Shown here: one piece after another, positions 1-7,602 of the stretch | Layout: each line of letters opens with the position of its first letter | Numbering within the stretch: position 1 is the first letter of the stretch | Origin: Pirellulales bacterium | GTDB lineage: Bacteria; Planctomycetota; Planctomycetia; Pirellulales; JAICIG01 | Length of the DNA stretch: 13,265 nucleotides | Assembly (NCBI GenBank): GCA_025924495.1 | Contig: JAICIG010000212.1 | Coordinates: forward strand, 1 to 13,265 | Reading direction: 5' to 3' | Position numbers and translations under genes: made by a program | The notes under the pieces: model-generated | What the model saw: the letters and a program-made list of their open reading frames with translations, nothing else | Databases searched by the model: none | What the model was told of the DNA's origin: nothing

Positions 1-41
1 CAGGAACTGTACTTCCATGGATATTTGTTGCGTCGCCGCCG

Positions 42-95
42 CGCTCGATCCAGGTCGAGCGACGCTAACTGCCCGAATTCGGCGGCTCCGCCGAA
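42..95. other. Two tandem hairpins in the leader of the first gene
   Basis: Seen in the sequence: a 7 bp perfect stem (42-48 with 55-61, 6 nt loop TCCAGG) is followed 16 bases later by a second 7 bp perfect stem (78-84 with 89-95, 4 nt loop GCTC). Neither is followed by a T-run, so they are not classical intrinsic terminators in the plus direction. They lie upstream of the preferred start at 137. They could be a leader RNA structure or the end of an upstream transcript outside the window. Confidence 0.45.
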
Positions 96-136
96 CCTTG
101 TCCCGAGTAATCATGCCACAGGAGAACTGTCGAGTC

Positions 137-472
137 ATGGACGAAGTCATTCATTCCTCGAGTCCGGAACCGGCGCCGCCGGCGGACGCAATGTCGCCGG
201 AGCAAAACCTGGTCAACCAGCATGTCGATCTGGCGACTCGTCGCAGCGAGCGTCAGCAGGAGTTGCTGGCGAGCATGTTAGCCAATCCCGACCCCAAAGC
301 AGCCATCGTCGGATCGGCTGTCATGGAGTTGCTGGAATTCACCGCGATGCTGAAGTCTGCAATCTCAGAAACGGCGGCGGCCACCAGCGATCCGGCCGAA
401 CGGCTTGCCAAAGTAAGTGCGCCGCTGCAGATGTACGCCACCTTCTGCCGTTTAGCCCAGAAGCTGCCTTAG
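137..472 (+). CDS. Small hypothetical protein, 111 aa
   Basis: I do not recognise this protein. From the preferred ATG it has 111 residues: a Ser/Pro/Ala-rich flexible N-terminus (about 1-20), then charged and alanine-rich sequence that looks largely helical (about 22-50 and 55-108). There is no signal peptide, membrane segment or recognisable catalytic motif, so it is probably cytosolic. The frame stays open upstream to an ATG at 17, with another ATG at 113. I prefer 137 because AGGAGAA lies 10 bases upstream (120-126), because the residues before it are Arg/Ala-rich and look untranslated, and because the DNA before it folds into two hairpins. It stands alone, with more than 400 bases to the next gene. 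That it is a gene is likely but not certain; its function is unknown. Confidence 0.6.
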   Translation: MDEVIHSSSPEPAPPADAMSPEQNLVNQHVDLATRRSERQQELLASMLANPDPKAAIVGSAVMELLEFTAMLKSAISETAAATSDPAERLAKVSAPLQMYATFCRLAQKLP

Positions 473-676
473 CGCCCGGGACAGACGGACGGCGGCTGGC
501 ATCGGCGCGCTGCCGCCGCGGTCGCGCCACGAAGGCATTAACGTGCTGCGTAGCGCGACGCGAGCGAAGATTCGCCGTGTTGATACCCAAAGGCGCGGCC
601 GCCGCGGCGAAGGCCCGTGCTCCGCCAGCGCGGACCACGCGTAAGGCCGGTCTTTGACAAGTTGGTGTGAGATCCT

Positions 677-705
677 GAGCCGCCGGGCTCGCGACCCGGC
701 GGCTC
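677..705. repeat. GC-rich perfect palindrome (REP-like hairpin)
   Basis: GAGCCGCCGGG (677-687) is followed by a 7 nt loop CTCGCGA and the exact reverse complement CCCGGCGGCTC (695-705), giving an 11 bp perfect stem. The stem extends two more pairs if one G-T wobble is allowed. There is no T-run on either side, so a Rho-independent terminator is unlikely. Its form resembles dispersed intergenic palindromes (REP-like) of GC-rich bacteria, but only one copy is visible here, so the repeat assignment is inference. Confidence 0.5.
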
Positions 706-754
706 GGACGCTCGTCGACCGGGCCGTCGCGTAGCCGCCTTGCAACCGCGGGCG

Positions 755-874
755 GTGCGCTTGGCCGGCGGCGAAATCGTCGCTGCAAACCGCGTGCGCC
801 GCCTGACCGGCGTCGAATTTCGACGCGCTCTGGTGCGGTCACGGGAGCGAGAACTCGACTTGAGCGACGACACT
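755..874 (+). other. Doubtful short ORF or gene remnant (39 codons plus stop)
   Basis: From a GTG at 755 this frame encodes 40 residues and ends with TAG at 872-874. The last part (roughly GGEIVAANRVRRLTGVEF to SDDT) has a balanced, charged composition that looks more protein-like than other frames of this spacer. The frame remains open back to a stop at 668, where it turns into low-quality Pro/Arg/Gly sequence. There is no convincing ribosome binding site. It may be the 3' remnant of a lost gene, a tiny gene, or chance. Confidence 0.2.
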
Positions 875-916
875 TAGGCGCCCGCCATGCGCTGATAAAA
901 CTCGCGCCCGGCCAAA

Positions 917-1516
917 TCACTTGGGAGCGGCAGGCAGCAGTTCGCCGAGTTCTTCGCGCAGTCGGTGTAGCACCCGCGACTTGGCCTTGCGGACCGCCGC
1001 CGGCGTGACTCCCAAGTCGGCGGCGATCAAGTCGGGCCGCTGCCCCTCCACGGCCGCGCGCCAAAACGCCTCCCACGTCCGCGGCTCGAAGTCGTTTCGC
1101 ACCAATTGGAGAGCGCGGTGATAGAGATCGCTCAAGTCGGCTGGATCGTCCTCGACCGGCTCCTGTTCGGCGAGTTGACCAAGCTGCAACTGGGCTTCGG
1201 TGCCCCCTTGCGCTTCGGGGTGTCTCTGACGCCGGCGAAAATGATCGAGCACCTTGTTGCGAGTGATGCCGCCCAGCCAGCTACGAAACGAGTCTGCCTC
1301 GCGCTCGCGGCGAAAGCCCTCCAGCCCGGCAGCCACTGCCTGAAACACCTCCTGCTGAACGTCGTCGGCATCCTGCCCTGTCACGCCGCTGCGGGCGCAC
1401 CAGCGCAAAACCAACGGCCCGTACAAGGCCAGCAGCCGCCGCCAGGCTTCCTCGTCTCGGGCGCGTACGCGCTCGAGCAGCGTCAGCGAAGTCAATTTGT
1501 CGGGAGCATTCATCAT
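917..1516 (-). CDS. ECF-type RNA polymerase sigma-70 factor
   Basis: A 199-residue group 4 (ECF) sigma factor, the usual size for the family. It would bind core RNA polymerase and direct it to a dedicated promoter set. Seen: region 2 at about 20-96, with the core-binding DADDVQQEVF stretch (49-58) and the promoter-melting/-10 segment SWLGGITRNKVLDHFRRR (79-96); an acidic linker (about 101-135); and region 4 at about 143-190 with the helix-turn-helix around LIAADLGVTPAAVRKAKSRV. ATGATG gives starts at 1516 or 1513; a GGGG at moderate distance fits 1513 slightly better. It is divergent from the kinase gene across a 196 bp spacer. Known: planctomycetes have ECF groups linked to Ser/Thr kinases (the ECFSTK groups). 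Inference: the kinase controls this factor. No separate anti-sigma gene adjoins it. Confidence 0.93.
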   Translation of the reverse strand: MMNAPDKLTSLTLLERVRARDEEAWRRLLALYGPLVLRWCARSGVTGQDADDVQQEVFQAVAAGLEGFRREREADSFRSWLGGITRNKVLDHFRRRQRHPEAQGGTEAQLQLGQLAEQEPVEDDPADLSDLYHRALQLVRNDFEPRTWEAFWRAAVEGQRPDLIAADLGVTPAAVRKAKSRVLHRLREELGELLPAAPK

Positions 1517-1712
1517 CGCCCCACAGCGGCGGCGCAGCCTAGCGGAAAGTCATTCGGCCAAGATGTCACAGCGGCCGCGATTAGTTTAGTATGCTGGCAA
1601 GCCGCTCGAATGCAATCAATGGCCCCAGAAGGCGGGGATCGCCGGGCGGGACCCCGGTCGCGGGCAGTTTCCAGTCACGATTGACGCCGGCAAGTAATCA
1701 GAAGGTCAAACT
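1517..1712. promoter_or_regulatory. Divergent promoter region between sigma factor and kinase
   Basis: This 196 bp spacer must hold the promoters of both the leftward sigma factor gene and the rightward kinase gene. The only clearly AT-rich patch is near 1580-1592 (ATTAGTTTAGTAT). A possible leftward pair, TTGCAT and TACTAA with 18 bp between them, overlaps it but matches consensus poorly. A CCGGG/CCCGG stem (1642-1646 with 1653-1657) sits in the presumed kinase leader. The kinase ribosome binding site AGAAGG is at 1700-1705, 7 bases before its GTG start. Promoter positions are inference. Confidence 0.4.
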
Positions 1713-4700
1713 GTGCCTCGCGAGTGTCCCGACGAGCCCGAGTTATTAGCGTTTCATTTGGGGACGCTGGCTGACGAACAAATCGAACAGGTGGCGGAGC
1801 ATCTCGAGTCGTGCGCCGATTGCGAGGCCGCCATCCAACGCGTGGAGGCCGATGCGGATGGACTGCTCGAAGGATTGCGGCTCAGCCGCGCGTCGCATGC
1901 GGATGCCTTCGACCTGTTAGCAGAAGGTCGGCCACGGCGCGCGTCGGCGCCGGACTGGGGAGAGCAGCCGGAATTGCCCGGCTTCGAAATTCTCGAGCGG
2001 CTGGGCCGTGGCGGCATGGGCGTCGTCTACAAGGCTCGACAAATTGCTCTGAATCGGGTGGTGGCGCTCAAACGCTTGCGCTCGACGGGGCGCAGGGAAG
2101 CCGCACGGGCGCGTGTCGAAGCCGAGGCGCTCGGCCGCTTACAGCATCCGCACATCGTCCAGATCCACGAAGTACTCGAACATGAGGAGCGCGTCTATCT
2201 GGCGCTGGAATTCGTCGCGGGCGGATCGTTGCAAGCCCGGTTGGACGGCAAGCCGCAGCCTTGCGAACCGGCCGCCCGATTAATCGAACTCGTGGCCCGC
2301 GGCGTGCACCACGCCCATTTGAACGACATCGTACACCGCGATCTCAAGCCAGCCAATATCCTGCTGGCGCACGGCGAACACGAAGCCGAGCCGCGCGAGC
2401 AGGGCCGCGAGGCGCGAATCACTTCCTACGGATTGCCGAAAATCGCCGATTTCGGCGTCGCGAAATGGCTGGCGGGGGACTCCGGGGAGACAGAACATGG
2501 CGATGTGCTCGGAACCGCCGCCTACATGGCGCCCGAGCAAGCGGCCGGCAACCTTGCGCTGGTCGGTCCGGCATCAGATATCTACAGTCTTGGCGTCGTG
2601 TTGTATGAGATGCTCACCGGGCGCGTACCGCTGCAAGGCACGACAACGCTGGAAACCTTGTCACTCGTGCGCAGCGAAGAACCGGTCTCGCCGCGATTGC
2701 TGCAACCGCATATTCCCCGCGACTTGGAAACGATTTGCCTGAAGTGCCTGGAGAAAGAACCCGCCAGCCGCTACCGAACCGCCGCCGATCTGGCCGACGA
2801 CTTATCGCGGTTTCTCAAACATCAGCCAATTCTCGCCCGGCCGATCCCCTTCTGGGAGCGCGGCTTCAAATGGGCGCGTCGTCACCCGGCGGTAGCCGCC
2901 CTCACAGTGGCGCTGGTGCTGGCCGTCGTGCTTGGAGTCGGCGGTATTTCCTGGGAGTGGCGCCGCGCCGAAGAACAGGCCGCCGCCGAATTCGTCGCCC
3001 GCAAAAAAGCCGAAGAGAATGAGAGGAAGGTCGAACGGCTTTCCGCCCGCATGATGCTCGATCGGGCTGCGGCGCAATGCGAGTCGGGCGACATTCGCCG
3101 CGGGCTGTTGTGGATGATCGAAGCGCTTGAGGCCAGCGAGCGCGCCGGCGACGATGACTTGGCGCGCGTCGCCCGCATGAACCTGGCGGCGTGGCGGCCA
3201 TTTCTGCTGCGCGAGCGCGCTCGCTGCTCGCCCAGCGGAGTGACGGCGCTCGCTTTCGATCCAGGCGGCAAGACACTGCTCGCCGGAGGCCCCGACGGCC
3301 AAGCGCGGCGGTGGGATTTGCTTGCCGGCGACAGCGCGGGGCCGCCGCTGCCGCATGAGGGGCCGATCTACGCGTTGGCATATAGTTCCGAAAGTCGGCT
3401 GATCGTAAGTGGCTCCGCGACCGCAGACAATCGAGGTCAAGCGCGGCTGTGGGATGCGGCCGCGGGCCAGATGTTGCTTCCGCCGTTGGAACTTCCCGGG
3501 CCCGTGACCGCCGTTGCATTTTGTGACGAGGCGCAGAAGTTCGTCACCGTCGCCCTCGACGAAGCACGGCTCTGGAATGTCGCCGACGGGCAGGCTATCG
3601 GTTCGCCGATGAAGCATGAACCGATGTTCGCCGATGACATGGGGAAGCCGCGGCCCATGAAGGCTGTCGTCAGTCCCGATGGCAAACTCATTGCCACGGG
3701 CGGCAGTGACTTGATGGTTCGGATTTGGAACGCCGCCACGGCCGCGCCGGCAATCGCGCCGCTGGAGGCGACGCATAGCGTGGTGGCGCTGGCCTTCAGC
3801 CCGGACAGCAAGATCATCCTGGCAGGCGGCGCTGACGGCGGCGTACGACTGTGGGACGTAACAACTGGCCAGCGTCGCGGCGAGAGCCTGAAAATGCGCG
3901 GCCTCGTTAATGTCGTCGCGTTCAGTCCCGATGGCCAGTTGGCCGCTGCCGCCGGCGCTGCGGGTGATCCGCATCTCGAGCCGTCCGGAGAGGTGCAGCT
4001 TTGCCAGGTCGAGACGGGCCAAAATCTCGGCACGGTACTGGCGCATCCGCGTCCCGTGCGTAGCCTGGCATTCAGCCCCGGCGGTCGGCTATTGCTTACC
4101 GGTTGCGACGACGGGCAGGCGCGCCTCTATCTCACGTCGACTGCGCAGGCGGTCGGGAAACCGCTCTTGCACCCCGCTCCGGTGACGGCTGTGGCGTTCA
4201 GCCCGGACGGAACGGCCGCGGTGACAGCGATCAGCGGAAGCAACGATGGCGCCTGCTTGCGGCTCTGGCAATTGCCGGATGAGCGCGCCTTCGGCAGGCC
4301 GTTAATGTTGCCCGGACAACTATTGACGGTGGCCTTTTCGGCCGACGATCAAGCCCTGATCGCCGGCAAACGCGATGCTTCGGCCCGCCGTTGGCGCCTG
4401 AGCGGCGACGGAACCCGGCAGGCGCTTACCCGCAGCGACCTGACGGCGGCTCAGTTCGCGGATGTTGCTCGAGGCGAGATGCCGCCCGCCGGCACGCGCG
4501 GCGGACCGGCCGTCTTTTCATCCGATCGTACGCTGATGATGGAGGCGATCGACAACCAAACGCCGCGGCTTCTCGACGTCGCCACTGGCGAAACCGTGGG
4601 ACCGCCGCTCAGCCGCGAAGATGTTTGCTGCGTGGCGTTCTCGCCCGACGGCTCACGCCTGGCCGCCGCCAGTTGCGACGGCGTCATCGCGCTGTGGAAC

Positions 4701-4856
4701 GCCTGGTCGCCGCAACCTGGTTCCGTCGAGGTCGTGCGTTTGCAGATTGAGTTGCTCACAGGCAGCGAGCTGGTTGGACACGACGACGTTCGCCCGTTGT
4801 CCGACGATGCCCTCGAGCAGCGTCGCCGTCGCTTAAGTGCGTTAGGCGCTCGTTAA
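1713..4856 (+). CDS. Membrane Ser/Thr kinase with anti-sigma-like zinc motif and WD40-like repeats
   Basis: A 1047-residue Hanks-type protein kinase, starting at a GTG 7 bases after AGAAGG. N-terminus: Cys5 and an His30-x3-Cys34-x2-Cys37 motif, the pattern of zinc-binding anti-sigma (ZAS, zf-HC2) domains. Kinase domain about 91-368: Gly loop GRGGMG (98-103), ATP-binding Lys120, catalytic HRDLKPAN (208-215), DFG (246-248) and APE (273-275). All key residues are present, so it should be active. The stretch between catalytic Asp210 and the DFG Asp is about 18 residues longer than usual. One membrane helix (about 392-413) puts the kinase in the cytoplasm. A coiled-coil-like charged segment (about 415-450) leads into about eleven WD40-like repeats (about 505-1000), some degenerate, predicted outside the membrane. 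The tail ends in an Arg-rich helix. It is divergent from the ECF gene and is probably its partner. Likely targets are the sigma factor or its own zinc domain (inference). Confidence 0.95.
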   Translation: MPRECPDEPELLAFHLGTLADEQIEQVAEHLESCADCEAAIQRVEADADGLLEGLRLSRASHADAFDLLAEGRPRRASAPDWGEQPELPGFEILERLGRGGMGVVYKARQIALNRVVALKRLRSTGRREAARARVEAEALGRLQHPHIVQIHEVLEHEERVYLALEFVAGGSLQARLDGKPQPCEPAARLIELVARGVHHAHLNDIVHRDLKPANILLAHGEHEAEPREQGREARITSYGLPKIADFGVAKWLAGDSGETEHGDVLGTAAYMAPEQAAGNLALVGPASDIYSLGVVLYEMLTGRVPLQGTTTLETLSLVRSEEPVSPRLLQPHIPRDLETICLKCLEKEPASRYRTAADLADDLSRFLKHQPILARPIPFWERGFKWARRHPAVAALTVALVLAVVLGVGGISWEWRRAEEQAAAEFVARKKAEENERKVERLSARMMLDRAAAQCESGDIRRGLLWMIEALEASERAGDDDLARVARMNLAAWRPFLLRERARCSPSGVTALAFDPGGKTLLAGGPDGQARRWDLLAGDSAGPPLPHEGPIYALAYSSESRLIVSGSATADNRGQARLWDAAAGQMLLPPLELPGPVTAVAFCDEAQKFVTVALDEARLWNVADGQAIGSPMKHEPMFADDMGKPRPMKAVVSPDGKLIATGGSDLMVRIWNAATAAPAIAPLEATHSVVALAFSPDSKIILAGGADGGVRLWDVTTGQRRGESLKMRGLVNVVAFSPDGQLAAAAGAAGDPHLEPSGEVQLCQVETGQNLGTVLAHPRPVRSLAFSPGGRLLLTGCDDGQARLYLTSTAQAVGKPLLHPAPVTAVAFSPDGTAAVTAISGSNDGACLRLWQLPDERAFGRPLMLPGQLLTVAFSADDQALIAGKRDASARRWRLSGDGTRQALTRSDLTAAQFADVARGEMPPAGTRGGPAVFSSDRTLMMEAIDNQTPRLLDVATGETVGPPLSREDVCCVAFSPDGSRLAAASCDGVIALWNAWSPQPGSVEVVRLQIELLTGSELVGHDDVRPLSDDALEQRRRRLSALGAR

Positions 4857-6718
4857 GAAGAGTTCGGCAGACGGTTCGGCCGTGCATCGTCTTGCTTGCC
4901 TTCGGACCGCGTCTTACTCGAAGGGCGCTTTTTCTTACGATTGAGCGAGGGACCTGCCGAGTCAGCGGAATCTAATCGCACGTCCAGGGGATTTGGCGCC
5001 ACCGTGGGCCAGATCTTCTGCAACCGCTCAAGCAACCTTTCGGTCTCTTCGCCGGGGAGGGGCGGAAGCATCCGAGTCGTGAGGCCGTTGCGTTCTTCGG
5101 GAGCGATCTCGCCCAGTTCCGACAGCAGCATTTTGACCGCCGCCAACTCGACGTCGTTGGCCCGTAATAAGAGGCGATTGTGTTCGATGTCCGCCTCTAC
5201 CTGGAACCGGTTGCCGGCGTCTTGCGGAGGAGAACGCGCGCCATCCTCGAGATAGTAGGAGTAGTACGGAAAGCGGTAACGATTGCGTCCGGCGTCGGTC
5301 CTCTCAGATTCATTCATCAGCACGTGGACCGAGCCAGCGACGTATTCGGCGCTCAGTTGGCGAAGTTGGATCACTTCGAAGCGGCGCCCTGTGCCGTCGA
5401 TCTTCTCGACCAGCGATCGGATCAAAAGCTGATCGGCCGGCGGCGCCCAGGCGATAATGGTGCGGTTTTTCTGGTCGACTTCCAGACGCGTCGTCGGATC
5501 GAGGCTGCCGAGTTCATTCAAGATTTTGACTAGCACTGCGGGGCTAATCCCGGCTACTCGATAGACTTTTATTTTCTGGATGCCGGTCAATGGATTCTGT
5601 CCAGCATAGGGTGGCACGTCGACGGCGGAAATTGCCTGCCGGACCATGGCCATTTTGTCGGGCGGGGCGTTGACTAGAATACTGTTGGTTCGCGAATTGA
5701 TTGCCAGGTTGACCTGCGATTCTTCCTCTTTTTTCGCCGCCGCAGTCAAATTGCCGGGCTGGCCCTCCGGCTGCGTCTGTTCAAGCAGCAGCTGCGCCGC
5801 CATGAGTGCCTGAGAGTCCGCCGGTTGCTCGCGCTTCGGTTCAAGGTCCAGCAGCATTTGCAAGATTCGCAAGACTTCCGCGGCGCGCATGTACCTCAGG
5901 TGGAACTCTTCGACAAGCTTTTGCCGTCCAGAGCCCGATTGCTCTTCGTCGATCAATTTGATGATCTGCTCCAAATTGTCTACCGTATCCAATAGCTCGA
6001 GCCGGTTAGTAGCCTTCAGCGTCGCGACCTTGCCGTAAGGGCTGAGCAGCGGTTTGATCTCCTCGGCGGCGGTCTCCGCGAGGAGCCAGTCGAGCCTGAC
6101 GAAGATCTTGACCAGTTCGTGCTTGCCGCGTTTGGCAAGTTCTTCGATCGTCACGCGCGGCGCGAGACTCGCATCGAGATTCTTCAGATTGGCGACAATC
6201 AAAATTTCACCATTGCGCAGCAGCGTGAAGCCTCGGCTTAGCAGCACGCAATTGATCTTGTCGCGAACTTCGTCGACCGTGCAGGGCTTTCGCGCGGCGT
6301 AAGTAAAGCGGCCCGCCGGGAGTTCCTCCCATTGCAGGCTCATTTCTGAGATGTCGGCTAGCCACTCGAAGACCGCGGGCCAGGTCTGCCCATTGAAGCG
6401 GAACGTGAGCATGCCGCGTTCGTCGGGCCGAACCGTTAGTTCAATTGGATCGGCCGAAACCGCCGGCTCAATCGGGCGCTTAACCGCTTCCGGCTCTTTG
6501 GGCTTTTTCGCTTCGGGCGCGGCGCGCGTTTGGCGTTCGCCTCGGCTTTGGGTCTGCTTGGCTTGCTCTAAAGCGGTATCCTGCGCTACCAAGGCGCTGG
6601 CGGACGGTCTGCCGTGCAAGCCGAGCTTCGGCCTCACGAAAGTCGAGGCGAGGCCAAGCAGCATGAGAGCAGCCAGCAGAAAGGCGCCGCCGACAAATGC
6701 CTTCATGAGTCGGCTCAT
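4853..6718 (-). CDS. Secretin N-domain repeat protein lacking a visible pore domain
   Basis: A 621-residue exported or membrane-anchored protein. I chose the ATG at 6718, since GGAGG lies 10 bases upstream and the hydrophobic segment then starts near residue 6; an upstream in-frame ATG at 6751 is less likely. Seen: hydrophobic helix 7-27, then an Ala/Glu/Lys-rich linker (about 45-90); an STN/N0-like unit (about 92-178); then secretin N1-type modules around 201-260, 268-370 (with a Gln/Glu-rich insertion near 295-335), 380-442 and 446-540. The repeated pattern is strand-helix-strand with 'NRLELLDT', 'TNSILVNAPPDKM' and 'NRTIIAWAPPADQ' type strands. The C-terminus is a Lys/Arg-rich tail. The beta-barrel secretin domain that forms the outer-membrane pore in GspD/PilQ is not seen. 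A periplasmic ring or scaffold is possible; the substrate is unknown. Its stop overlaps that of the convergent kinase gene. Confidence 0.8.
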   Translation of the reverse strand: MSRLMKAFVGGAFLLAALMLLGLASTFVRPKLGLHGRPSASALVAQDTALEQAKQTQSRGERQTRAAPEAKKPKEPEAVKRPIEPAVSADPIELTVRPDERGMLTFRFNGQTWPAVFEWLADISEMSLQWEELPAGRFTYAARKPCTVDEVRDKINCVLLSRGFTLLRNGEILIVANLKNLDASLAPRVTIEELAKRGKHELVKIFVRLDWLLAETAAEEIKPLLSPYGKVATLKATNRLELLDTVDNLEQIIKLIDEEQSGSGRQKLVEEFHLRYMRAAEVLRILQMLLDLEPKREQPADSQALMAAQLLLEQTQPEGQPGNLTAAAKKEEESQVNLAINSRTNSILVNAPPDKMAMVRQAISAVDVPPYAGQNPLTGIQKIKVYRVAGISPAVLVKILNELGSLDPTTRLEVDQKNRTIIAWAPPADQLLIRSLVEKIDGTGRRFEVIQLRQLSAEYVAGSVHVLMNESERTDAGRNRYRFPYYSYYLEDGARSPPQDAGNRFQVEADIEHNRLLLRANDVELAAVKMLLSELGEIAPEERNGLTTRMLPPLPGEETERLLERLQKIWPTVAPNPLDVRLDSADSAGPSLNRKKKRPSSKTRSEGKQDDARPNRLPNSS

Positions 6719-6933
6719 TTGGCCAACGCCTCCGAAACATTCTCGCAGCAAAACGTTCGAAGCACACCCTTAAGAAAACGCCACGACCAATTCTAATGTA
6801 CCTGGCGGCTCCGCACGAGCTGCCTTGAAGGGAATCAGGCATCTGCAATATGGTCGGCGTGCCATCGAGCTTGAGTTTACGGAACCCGAGCCGGGTCAAC
6901 GATGCAGCAGCAGGCCAATTGAGGGCCGCCAGC

Positions 6934-7536
6934 TCATGACGAAAGCTTTTTTGCAATTTCCGCGACGTGGCGTCCCTGAAAGCGGGCGATTTTCAACTCG
7001 TTCTCTGACGGTTGGCGACTTCCGTCTCCGCCGGCGAGGGTGCTCGCTCCGTAAGGAGAGCCGCCGGTAATCTCATCCATGTTCATGATTTCACGGCACG
7101 AGTAGGGCACGCCGACGATGATCATGCCATGGTGCAAGAGCGTCGTGTGAAACGAAGTGATGGTGGTTTCCTGCCCGCCGTGCTGCGTTCCCGTTGAAGC
7201 AAAGACGCTACCGACTTTTCCAATCAGGCCGCCGCTGAGCCAGAGTTTGCCTGTCTGGTCAAGAAAATTCCGCATCTGCGCGCACATGTTACCGAAGCGA
7301 GTGGGCGTGCCGAAAATGATTGCGTCGTAAGTCGGTAGATCACTGACAGCGGCAATAGGCGCTGCCTGATCAAGTTTCGCGCCCGCCTTGCGAGCGACGT
7401 CTTCGGGCATCAGTTCCGGTACGCGCTTGACGTCGACTTCAAGTCCATCGACGCCTTTAGCGCCCGCGGCGACCGCCTGGGCCAACGTCTCCACATGGCC
7501 ATACATGCTGTAATAAAGCACGAGAACTTTCGTCAT
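6934..7536 (-). CDS. wrbA: NAD(P)H:quinone oxidoreductase WrbA
   Basis: A 200-residue flavodoxin-fold enzyme, close to the length of characterised WrbA proteins (E. coli about 198). It binds FMN and reduces quinones with two electrons from NAD(P)H, avoiding semiquinone radicals; it acts in the cytoplasm as a tetramer. Seen: first beta strand and FMN phosphate loop [10 protein letters not shown] (6-15); the GTPTRFGNM loop (76-84); the signature [11 protein letters not shown] (114-124); and [12 protein letters not shown] (158-169), all typical of the family. AGGAG lies 7 bases before the ATG. It is 129 bp downstream of the transglutaminase-like gene on the same strand, so it probably has its own promoter. 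No terminator with a T-run follows it. Confidence 0.96.
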   Translation of the reverse strand: MTKVLVLYYSMYGHVETLAQAVAAGAKGVDGLEVDVKRVPELMPEDVARKAGAKLDQAAPIAAVSDLPTYDAIIFGTPTRFGNMCAQMRNFLDQTGKLWLSGGLIGKVGSVFASTGTQHGGQETTITSFHTTLLHHGMIIVGVPYSCREIMNMDEITGGSPYGASTLAGGDGSRQPSENELKIARFQGRHVAEIAKKLSS

Positions 7537-7602
7537 GGCAAGGCTCCTGAATGCTTGGATGATGGTCGATGCAAATATGATCTTGCGATGCCTGATTGCC
7601 TC

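Larger units (their letters stand above)
473..916. other. Long intergenic spacer, mostly featureless
   Basis: About 440 GC-rich bases separate the small gene from the end of the sigma factor gene. Reading frames run through it on both strands, but their translations are dominated by Arg, Ala, Pro and Gly, as expected from chance frames in GC-rich DNA. The items I can point to are the perfect palindrome at 677-705 and a doubtful short ORF at 755-874. A TTGACA hexamer occurs at 654-659, but no plausible -10 element follows at the right distance. No RNA gene was recognised. Confidence 0.5.

Noticed and set aside
25..657. Long plus-strand frame overlapping the first gene
   Set aside because: It overlaps the better frame at 137-472, and its translation is rich in Arg, Ala, Ser and Gly with no recognisable domain, as expected from a chance frame in GC-rich DNA.
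654..659. TTGACA as a -35 promoter element
   Set aside because: At the required spacing the sequence is the GC-rich palindrome, with nothing resembling a -10 box.
339..1076. Minus-strand frame of 245 codons
   Set aside because: It runs antisense through the first gene and into the sigma factor gene, with an Arg/Ala-rich translation; it is a shadow.
2802..4046. 414-codon minus-strand frame inside the kinase gene
   Set aside because: It lies wholly antisense to the membrane and WD40-like part of the kinase, with no domain pattern; the kinase frame explains the region.
6884..6896. ACCCG/CGGGT hairpin as the wrbA terminator
   Set aside because: The stem is short and the leftward continuation has no T-run.
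6480..6956. Minus-strand ORF between wrbA and the secretin-domain gene
   Set aside because: It starts inside wrbA and ends inside the secretin-domain gene in another frame, is Arg-rich, and has no good ribosome binding site; the 6719-6933 spacer appears non-coding.
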